In this document: piece after piece, positions 57,863-63,742 of the stretch | Layout: the number at the start of each line of letters is the position of its first letter | Numbering within the stretch: the stretch's first letter is position 1 | Assembly: GCF_014773545.1 (NCBI RefSeq) | Contig: NZ_SDDV01000011.1 | Coordinates: forward strand, 1 to 63,742 | Reading direction: 5' to 3' | Source: Hydrogenophaga sp. | GTDB lineage: Bacteria > Pseudomonadota > Gammaproteobacteria > Burkholderiales > Burkholderiaceae_C | DNA: 63,742 nt | Notes under the pieces: generated by a model | The model's database searches: none | What the model was told of the DNA's origin: nothing | The model's input: the letters and a program-made list of their open reading frames with translations, nothing else | Made by a program: the position numbers and the translations under genes

Positions 57863-59238
57863 CGATTGATCTGCACCTCAAAACGCACGACTGTATTGAT
57901 GCCATAAGAGGGGCGCTTGAGGCTCACAAAAACGAGTGGCAACAGTACCTCCAGTGTTTCGATCCGCCCTTCAACTCGCTCTTGATCGTTCGAGATTGGC
58001 AAGGGCGGGTTCATATTGGGGTGCCGGGGAGCAAAAAATTCGACAAGCTGCCGGAAGCTTCTCGCGCGGCGCTGCGAGCAGCAAGAGATGCACTGGCGGC
58101 TGCGACGGGTGTTCTTTTGTTCGAGCCAGATGGGTTTGTTTATTCGGAAGATTTGTTTGATGCTGACGCTTTGTGGGCCGGCACTGACAAGGTGCTTTGG
58201 GACGAACTGGACCCGCTTTCGGTGTATTGGATTGAGAGACAGGCGAAAGAAAAGATATGGACTCAGTCGCCATCAGCAGTTGACGGACCTCATCCTTTGC
58301 GTGTTGTGTTCTTCGGCATCAAAGGAGGGGTGGGCCGAAGCAGCGCATTGCTGGCGTCGGCGTACTACTTGCTCGCCCAAGGCAAGAAGGTGTTGGTGCT
58401 TGATGCTGACTTCGAATCTCCAGGAGTGTCTGCCACGTTGCTTGCTGACGATTTGCGACCCGACTACGGTTTGCTCGACTGGTTTGCGCTTGATGCTATT
58501 CGTCCAGAACTCGCCAGTGAACTGATCTCTACCAGACGCTTGGTTGAGCGCAGTGGTCTGGAAGCCACGGTGGTCGGCGAAGGGGCCGTGTGGGTTGCGC
58601 CTTCCTTTGGACGAGAGACGCAGGACTACGTCGGCAAGCTGGGGCGTCTGTATCAGGACGTCGCAGAGCAAGGGTATGTGCGGCGATTCAAGCGCCTTTT
58701 GGATGGTCTAGAAGCTGAGTTGCAGCCCGATGTCGTCTTGCTGGACTCGCGAGCTGGAGTTGACGATACAGCCGCCGTGGCGCTGACGCAGCTCGATGCT
58801 CATGGGCTGTTGTTTGCAACCCATGGGCGGGCGACTTGGGCTGCCTATGGGCACTTGTTCAAACACTGGCAGCATTTCGCTCATCTTCGGGCCGGTGGTG
58901 ATGACTTCCGATCAAAGCTGCATGTGGTCAGTGCTTTGACGCCGGTCGATGCTGGATACGACCGTGCTTTTCTTGATGCCAGCTACCGACTGTTTTTGGA
59001 TCATCTTTACGAAGAGCTTAAGGCAGACCAGATGGAGAGTGATGGTTTCAACTACGGTGCCGACGATCCCGATGCACCCCACCGTCCTTGGCGTGTGCGA
59101 TGGGACGATGTGCTGCGGCACTTCGACCCCATCCAAAACCCCGCACAGTTGGATGCTGCCGTATTTGAAAAAGCATTTGGTGAACTGAAGCAACTCTTGG
59201 ATCAACTGCTTGGAGCTGAGGACCTTGATCATGAATAG
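57859..59238 (+). CDS. ParA/MinD-like ATPase with variant KGGVGR P-loop
   Basis: A 459-residue protein. Residues 1-150 form an unrecognised domain. Residues 148-200 are a deviant Walker A of the ParA/MinD/SIMIBI class: K155-GGVGR-SS, where Arg160 replaces the P-loop lysine of KGGxGKT, while the signature lysine 155 is kept, and VLVLDADFESPG follows as in ParA. A later VVLLDSRAG (L295-G300) stands in for the DxPxG switch. Such KGGVGR variants form a separate family, mostly beside genes resembling defence modules. Its start ATG at 57859 overlaps the stop of the HEPN-like gene, and it overlaps the next gene by eight bases. Its exact function is unknown; a regulatory or sensory ATPase role is inferred. 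Confidence 0.7.
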   Translation: MTIDLHLKTHDCIDAIRGALEAHKNEWQQYLQCFDPPFNSLLIVRDWQGRVHIGVPGSKKFDKLPEASRAALRAARDALAAATGVLLFEPDGFVYSEDLFDADALWAGTDKVLWDELDPLSVYWIERQAKEKIWTQSPSAVDGPHPLRVVFFGIKGGVGRSSALLASAYYLLAQGKKVLVLDADFESPGVSATLLADDLRPDYGLLDWFALDAIRPELASELISTRRLVERSGLEATVVGEGAVWVAPSFGRETQDYVGKLGRLYQDVAEQGYVRRFKRLLDGLEAELQPDVVLLDSRAGVDDTAAVALTQLDAHGLLFATHGRATWAAYGHLFKHWQHFAHLRAGGDDFRSKLHVVSALTPVDAGYDRAFLDASYRLFLDHLYEELKADQMESDGFNYGADDPDAPHRPWRVRWDDVLRHFDPIQNPAQLDAAVFEKAFGELKQLLDQLLGAEDLDHE

Positions 59239-60724
59239 CCAGGAAGCCACTCAACTGAGATCTGAGTTGTTAAATGTGGCTCAAAACTGGCGGTCTGAAG
59301 ACAAGCCGACGCAGCCGACAGACATCTTCTTTCCACCAGCACATGTCCGCGCATTGGCATTGGATCGACCCCTGGTGATCGGGATGCGTGGTGCTGGCAA
59401 GTCGTTCTGGAGCGAGGCGCTGACTACCGAAAGCCTGCGACCCGCCTTGTCCAAAGTGGTCAAGGGGTTCGACAAGTTGCGGTTTGTTGGATCTGTACGG
59501 TGGGATGTTGATGCGCTTTCGACACGCTTGCCAGACAGAACTCTCCTGGAAAAGCTGCAAGACTCACTGGAGCCTCGTGTACTTTGGCTAGCCCTGGTGT
59601 TGAATGAGTTGCGGTCTCTGTGTGAGGCGAGAGGTGTTGTTATTGGTATGCCCGATCCAACTAGCGATGGTGGTTGGACAGAGGCGCTGCGGTGGGCCGA
59701 TCGCAACCCAGACGCGCTCATACGTTCACTGGAGCAGATCAACTTAGCCCTGTCGCAATCCGGCGAAGTAGCGCTCGTGGTTTTTGATGCGCTAGATCGG
59801 ATGCAAGGGCGACTGGCGCACAGCGTTGATTACTTGCGTGGGTTGTTACAACTCCTGTTGGATGCTCGGCAGCTCAAGGGTTTACGATTGAAGGTCTTTT
59901 TGCGGGAAGACATGACCAATATGCCCAGCGTGCTGTCCTTTCCCGATGCCTCTAAGTTGGTCAACGAAGCAGTTCATCTCAAATGGACCAGAGAAGACAT
60001 CTATGCTTTGCATTGGCATAAGCTGGCACAGGGGAGCAAAGGATTTCAAAAGCTCTTGAGTGATACGTTTGGTCCACCGCAACCACAACTGAGCGATGGT
60101 TTTTGGCATGAAGTGCTTGTTCAGTCGCCGCCAGATGCAGGGAAACTGACCGAGCTCCTAAAGCTCCTTGCCCCCCCGTACATGGGAAGCAGTCCAACCA
60201 AAGGTCACGTTTACACCTGGTGGTACAAGCACTTGGCCGATGGCAAAGACCGAGTAAGCCCACGTACTTTCGCAGCATCCCTCAAAGAAGCTCTCCAGGC
60301 ATCGCAAAAACCCAACTCAACGTCTGTGCTTATGCCTGCGGATATACAGCATGGCGTGCGAGCCGCAAGTGATGCGCGTGTTGAAGAGTTAAAGGAAGAC
60401 TACTTCTGGGTTGGCACTGCGCTTGCCGCGTTCAACGAGAGGTTGACGCCAATTACGGTGAAGGAAATTTATGGTGTTTGGAGCGTTGGGGTAGATGGAA
60501 CACCGACCCCTCGATTGATCAGCGAGCAATGTTCTGCCAAAAGTGTGTTCGTGCCTTGGGATGAAGGCGACAGATTCACTTCCAACAGTCAAAAGCTGCA
60601 GGACACCTTGGTCGGGCTCGGTATTTTGATACTTCGCGATGAGGACTCCAGGTTGGATATGCCCGATATCTATCGTCTTGGGTATCGCATCCGCAAGCGT
60701 GGTGGTGTGTCGCCACGCAGATGA
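59231..60724 (+). CDS. P-loop ATPase, third gene of the inserted cassette
   Basis: A 497-residue protein with a canonical Walker A in VIGMRGAGKSFW (G51 to S58, Lys57) and a Walker B-like LVVFDALDRM (Asp186, Asp189). The middle contains LRLKVFLREDM and the C-terminal half has no recognised domain. The layout recalls STAND- or KAP-like P-loop NTPases, often sensors in abortive-infection modules, but the family cannot be pinned down. The start at ATG 59231 overlaps the previous gene's stop by eight bases; the gatB start follows 19 bases after its stop, with no terminator between. Codon use (many TTG, GCT, GTT codons) differs from flanking genes. Confidence 0.6.
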   Translation: MNSQEATQLRSELLNVAQNWRSEDKPTQPTDIFFPPAHVRALALDRPLVIGMRGAGKSFWSEALTTESLRPALSKVVKGFDKLRFVGSVRWDVDALSTRLPDRTLLEKLQDSLEPRVLWLALVLNELRSLCEARGVVIGMPDPTSDGGWTEALRWADRNPDALIRSLEQINLALSQSGEVALVVFDALDRMQGRLAHSVDYLRGLLQLLLDARQLKGLRLKVFLREDMTNMPSVLSFPDASKLVNEAVHLKWTREDIYALHWHKLAQGSKGFQKLLSDTFGPPQPQLSDGFWHEVLVQSPPDAGKLTELLKLLAPPYMGSSPTKGHVYTWWYKHLADGKDRVSPRTFAASLKEALQASQKPNSTSVLMPADIQHGVRAASDARVEELKEDYFWVGTALAAFNERLTPITVKEIYGVWSVGVDGTPTPRLISEQCSAKSVFVPWDEGDRFTSNSQKLQDTLVGLGILILRDEDSRLDMPDIYRLGYRIRKRGGVSPRR

Positions 60725-60743
60725 AGACCGTTGAATTTCAAGC

Positions 60744-62216
60744 ATGACAAAACAATTGCTCATCCAAGGTTACGAAGTCGTGATTGGCTTTGAGACCCAC
60801 GCCCAACTCGCCACGCAGTCCAAGATTTTCAGCCGCGCGCCCACTGCTTTTGGCGCCGCGCCCAACACCCAGGCGTGCGCGGTCGATCTGGCGCTGCCGG
60901 GAACGCTGCCGGTGATGAACCGCGCTGCGGTCGAGCACGCCATTCGCTTCGGACTGGCCGTCGGCGCCCGGGTGGCCGAGCACAGCGTGTTCGCGCGCAA
61001 AAACTACTTCTACCCCGACCTGCCCAAGGGCTACCAGATCAGCCAATTCGAGCTCCCGGTGGTGCAAGGCGGCGCGGTCAGTTTCTTCCTGGGTGCCCCT
61101 TCGACAGGCTCAGGGCAATCGGAAAAACGAACGGTGCGCCTGGTGCGCGCGCACTTGGAAGAGGACGCCGGCAAATCGCTGCACGAGGCCTTTGACGGCA
61201 TGAGCGGCATCGACTTCAACCGCGCCGGCACGCCGCTGCTGGAGATCGTGACCGAGCCCGATTTGCGCAGCAGCGCCGAGGCGGTGGCCTATGCCAAGGA
61301 GCTGCACAAAATCGTCACCTGGATCGGCATCTGTGACGGCAATATGCAAGAAGGCAGCTTCCGCTGCGACGCCAACGTCTCGGTGCGCAAGCCCGGCGCG
61401 CCGCTGGGCACGCGGCGCGAAATCAAGAACCTGAATTCGTTCAAGTTCATGCAGCAAGCGATCGATTTTGAAGCGCGCTGGCAGATCGAGCAGATCGAGG
61501 ACGGCTGCGCCATCGAGCAAGCCACCGTGCTGTTCGACCCCGAAAGCGGCGAGACGCGTGCCATGCGCAGCAAGGAAGACGCGGCCGATTACCGCTACTT
61601 CCCCGACCCGGATTTGCCGCCGCTGGTGATCGATCGCGAGTGGGTCGAGCAGGTGCGCGCGTCTATGCCCGAGCTGCCGCGCGCCATGGCCGAGCGCCTG
61701 GTGCGCGAGCACGGACTGCCCGAATACGACGCCAGCACGCTGACGCAAAGCCCGACCATGGCGGCCTACTTCGAGACCGCAGCCAAGGCGTCCGGCCAGG
61801 CCAAGATGGCCAGCAACTGGATCATGGGCGAGGTCTCGCGGCGGCTGAACGCAGAGGAAAAAGCGTTCGACGCGGTGCCGGTCAGCGCCGAACAGCTTGC
61901 CCAGCTGCTCGCTCGCATCGCCGACGGCACGCTGTCGAACAACGCCGCCAAGCAGGTGTTGGAAGCGCTGTGGACGGCGGCGCAAAGCGATGTCGATGCC
62001 TTGATCGAAGCCAAGGGACTCAAACAAATGAGCGACAGCGGCGCGCTGGAAAAAATCATCGACGAAGTGATGGCCGCCAACGCGCCCCTGGTCGAACAAT
62101 TGCGCGCCGGCAAGGACAAAGCCTTCAACGCCCTGGTCGGCCTGGTAATGAAGGCCAGCCGGGGCAAGGCCAACCCGCAACAGGTCAACGAGCTGCTACA
62201 GCAGAAACTGCGCTGA
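60744..62216 (+). CDS. gatB: Amidotransferase subunit B
   Basis: tRNA-binding subunit of GatCAB that activates Glu-tRNA(Gln)/Asp-tRNA(Asn). 490 residues: [12 protein letters not shown], the [22 protein letters not shown] motif and [11 protein letters not shown], and the C-terminal YqeY-like domain ([22 protein letters not shown]). The upstream part contains an in-frame insertion of a family B-like repeat (PSTGSGQS) at 61097-61122 before [15 protein letters not shown]. Separated from gatA by the three-gene cassette, yet likely still transcribed with it. Confidence 0.95.
   Translation: MTKQLLIQGYEVVIGFETHAQLATQSKIFSRAPTAFGAAPNTQACAVDLALPGTLPVMNRAAVEHAIRFGLAVGARVAEHSVFARKNYFYPDLPKGYQISQFELPVVQGGAVSFFLGAPSTGSGQSEKRTVRLVRAHLEEDAGKSLHEAFDGMSGIDFNRAGTPLLEIVTEPDLRSSAEAVAYAKELHKIVTWIGICDGNMQEGSFRCDANVSVRKPGAPLGTRREIKNLNSFKFMQQAIDFEARWQIEQIEDGCAIEQATVLFDPESGETRAMRSKEDAADYRYFPDPDLPPLVIDREWVEQVRASMPELPRAMAERLVREHGLPEYDASTLTQSPTMAAYFETAAKASGQAKMASNWIMGEVSRRLNAEEKAFDAVPVSAEQLAQLLARIADGTLSNNAAKQVLEALWTAAQSDVDALIEAKGLKQMSDSGALEKIIDEVMAANAPLVEQLRAGKDKAFNALVGLVMKASRGKANPQQVNELLQQKLR
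61097..61122 (+). repeat. Family B-type repeat inside gatB
   Basis: CCCTTCGACAGGCTCAGGGC followed by AATCGG lies within the gatB reading frame. It is the same palindromic-type core as in the clusters near 620-780 and 20767-20895, here in frame and encoding a short Gly/Ser-rich insertion (PSTGSGQS) in a surface loop position. The protein remains open through it. Confidence 0.8.
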
Positions 62217-62232
62217 GCGCGCACCCAGCACC

Positions 62233-62907
62233 TCAGCGCGGCGTGTCCGCGCCGACGACCCAGAGCCCGCTCAACTGGGTCAGCTCTTCGTCAAAGCGCT
62301 CCTGAACCCGCTGCCTTTCCTGCCGCTGCTCTTGCAAAAACCGCTGTTGCAACTGCACCTGCTGCGCGTGGCTGTCGTATTTGCGCCTGAGCCAAGGTGG
62401 TGCCAGGTTCAGATCGCCGCGGTAAAACTCGAGCTCAGTGTCAATCTCTTGACGCTGGTGCGCCAGCGCCTGCGCCTGCCGCTGCAGCACGGCCATCTCT
62501 GCATCGATTTGAGCCAGCGCCTCGCTGCGCTCGCGCTCATGAACCGCCCGAGTGGGAAAACGCATCAGCAAAACGCGCTCGCGGCGCTGTTCCTCGGCCT
62601 GGCGCTCGCGCTGCTGCGCATCGAGTCGGCGCTGGGCATCGAGCCGGGCGCGCTCCTCGGGGCTCAGACTGGGCGGAAGCACACGCCGCAGCACGCCGGT
62701 GCTGCCCAGCACACGCTGTTCGCGATCGATGCAAGCGGGTATTGGGCGGTCGCTGGTCAGGCGTCGGCCCTGCGCGTCGATGCAGGTGTAGATGTCGGCT
62801 GGCGTCTGACCCAGCGCGATCCAGGGCCAGCACAGCAGCGCCAGCCCACCGAGCCGCCACAAGGACTCCAGTCCAGACGAGCGGCTGCGCGGCGCTGGCT
62901 GCCACAT
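62233..62907 (-). CDS. Secreted DUF4124-type protein
   Basis: A 224-residue protein with an N-terminal signal sequence (GLALLCWPWIALGQ) and a DUF4124-like start, IYTCIDAQGRRLTSDRPIPAC, with two cysteines likely to form a disulfide. The rest is a highly charged, Gln/Arg/Glu-rich coiled coil (about residues 80-200). Role unknown; probably periplasmic. Gene is 16 bases from gatB on the opposite strand and six bases after pyrE on its own strand, so it is probably cotranscribed with pyrE. Confidence 0.75.
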   Translation of the reverse strand: MWQPAPRSRSSGLESLWRLGGLALLCWPWIALGQTPADIYTCIDAQGRRLTSDRPIPACIDREQRVLGSTGVLRRVLPPSLSPEERARLDAQRRLDAQQRERQAEEQRRERVLLMRFPTRAVHERERSEALAQIDAEMAVLQRQAQALAHQRQEIDTELEFYRGDLNLAPPWLRRKYDSHAQQVQLQQRFLQEQRQERQRVQERFDEELTQLSGLWVVGADTPR

Positions 62908-62912
62908 ACGCG

Positions 62913-63638
62913 TCAGTCCACGCCATAGCGCTGGCGGTAAGCCAGCACACGCTCATAGTGAACGTCCAGCCCGGCACCGGGATGGGCGTGCAGATAGTGC
63001 AGCAGATCGGTCAGGCGCGCAATCGAGCAGACCTGCAATCCGAGTTGTTGCTGCACGTGCTGCACCGCGCTGTGCGCGACCTCACGCACGCAGCCGTCGG
63101 GGCCGATTTCAGTGGCCCGCTCCTGCCTATCGAGCGCGATCAGCACCGCCTGCGCCTTGGCCCCGGCGGCCTCGATCAGCGCAATCGATTCACGCACGGC
63201 GGTGCCAGCGCTGATGACGTCGTCGACAATCAAGACCCGGCCCACCAGCGGCGCGCCCACCAAGGTGCCGCCTTCACCGTGGTCTTTGGCTTCCTTGCGG
63301 TTGTAGGCAAGCGGCAGCCTGCGGCCTTGGCGCGCCAGCTCGACGGCGAGTGTGGCAGCCAGCGGAATGCCCTTGTAGGCCGGGCCGAATATGAGGTCGA
63401 ATTCGATGCCGCTGGCCAACAAGGCTTTTGCATAAAATTGCGCCAACCGCCCGAGCTTGGCGCCATCATCGAAGCGCCCGGCATTGAAAAAATACGGACT
63501 CAGGCGCCCGGCCTTGGTCTTGAACTCACCCCAGCGCAACACATCCGCGTCAACGCAGAACTGCACAAAATCTTGCGCCAGTGCAGCACCCGCACCTGCT
63601 GGCGCCGTGACCGTTGCCGCATCCGCTTGCCCACCCAT
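62913..63638 (-). CDS. pyrE: Orotate phosphoribosyltransferase
   Basis: Joins orotate to PRPP to give OMP in pyrimidine synthesis. 241 residues: [28 protein letters not shown] and the PRPP motif [13 protein letters not shown]. The start ATG at 63638 has an AAGGA ribosome site, five to seven bases away, formed by a palindrome that is shared with the divergent exonuclease gene. An N-terminal extension of about 18 residues is Ala/Thr-rich. Confidence 0.95.
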   Translation of the reverse strand: MGGQADAATVTAPAGAGAALAQDFVQFCVDADVLRWGEFKTKAGRLSPYFFNAGRFDDGAKLGRLAQFYAKALLASGIEFDLIFGPAYKGIPLAATLAVELARQGRRLPLAYNRKEAKDHGEGGTLVGAPLVGRVLIVDDVISAGTAVRESIALIEAAGAKAQAVLIALDRQERATEIGPDGCVREVAHSAVQHVQQQLGLQVCSIARLTDLLHYLHAHPGAGLDVHYERVLAYRQRYGVD

Positions 63639-63650
63639 AAGGAATTCCTT
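63639..63650. promoter_or_regulatory. Shared palindromic ribosome-binding site of pyrE and the exonuclease gene
   Basis: AAGGAATTCCTT is a perfect 12-base palindrome. Read on the plus strand its AAGGA precedes the TTG of the exonuclease gene by five bases; on the minus strand the same AAGGA precedes the ATG of pyrE by seven bases. The start codons are only 10 bases apart, so the promoter of each gene must lie inside the coding part of the other. Confidence 0.65.
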
Positions 63651-63742
63651 GTTCAAACTGACCACGCTCAACCTCAACGGCATCCGCTCGGCCAGCAGCA
63701 AAGGGCTGCAGAGCTGGCTTGTCACGCATCAGCCCGATTGTA
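63649..63742 (+). CDS. xthA: Exodeoxyribonuclease III (5' part only, cut by window end)
   Basis: The first 31 codons read [20 protein letters not shown] then [11 protein letters not shown], the start of an exonuclease III-type AP endonuclease (the [14 protein letters not shown] segment carries the catalytic Asn). The start is the TTG at 63649; no ATG exists in frame in the available space. Divergent from pyrE. Function: base-excision repair of abasic sites. Only 5% or so of the metal-binding domain is visible. Confidence 0.8.
   Translation, partial: MFKLTTLNLNGIRSASSKGLQSWLVTHQPDC

Overview
This 63.7 kb window looks like a chromosomal segment of a GC-rich betaproteobacterium of the order Burkholderiales, probably a Comamonadaceae-type, facultatively hydrogen-oxidising organism. 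Supporting signs are the dnaG-rpoD pair, an EarP/EF-P pair with the rhamnosylatable arginine, a phasin (polyhydroxyalkanoate metabolism), mreBCD-mrdA next to gatCAB, and a hydrogenase cluster whose proteins closely resemble those of Cupriavidus necator (Ralstonia eutropha). The exact genus cannot be fixed from sequence alone.

Layout. 0-6.5 kb is a patchwork: the 3' end of a type IV pilin gene, dispersed palindromic-type repeats, a VapBC-like toxin-antitoxin pair, a truncated lipoprotein gene, a secreted SnoaL-like protein, a two-component system, a 2-hydroxyacid dehydrogenase remnant, an FKBP isomerase and a nitroreductase. 6.5-21.9 kb is mostly housekeeping: phasin, patatin-like lipoprotein, iron-type ABC binding protein, PPK2 polyphosphate kinase, an SDR dehydrogenase, dnaG, rpoD, uvrC, a Doc/AbrB-type toxin-antitoxin pair, earP, efp and a LOG-family gene. 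21.9-27.6 kb is a complete seven-gene Mrp-type cation/proton antiporter operon (mrpABCDEFG, minus strand). 27.6-32.6 kb holds an unrecognised intergenic stretch, an FMN-binding glutamate-synthase-like protein, a PHB-depolymerase-type esterase with an (Ala-Pro)n linker, small genes, and the 3' remnant of a group II intron.

32.4-50.9 kb is the metabolic centre: an apparent single-direction run of 18 genes behind a sigma-54-type promoter. It encodes an NAD-reducing soluble [NiFe]-hydrogenase (hoxFUYH, hoxW protease, hoxI), a miniature HupE-like membrane protein, the maturation set hypABFCDE plus hypX, and the H2-sensing circuit hoxA (NtrC-type activator), hoxB and hoxC (regulatory hydrogenase) and hoxJ (histidine kinase). 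The logic is self-contained: HoxBC senses H2, HoxJ/HoxA relay the signal, and HoxA with sigma-54 fires the promoter upstream of hoxF. No membrane-bound uptake hydrogenase is visible.

50.8-63.7 kb returns to core genes: mrdA-mreD-mreC-mreB on the minus strand, then gatC-gatA on the plus strand. gatA and gatB are separated by an AT-richer three-gene cassette (57464-60724): a HEPN-like protein, a ParA/MinD-like ATPase with a degenerate KGGVGR P-loop, and a second P-loop ATPase, with overlapping genes. Its codon and base composition, tight translational coupling and insertion inside a conserved operon suggest an acquired, possibly antiviral, module; this is the best candidate for an undescribed system. 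gatB, a DUF4124-like protein, pyrE and the start of an exonuclease III gene close the window.
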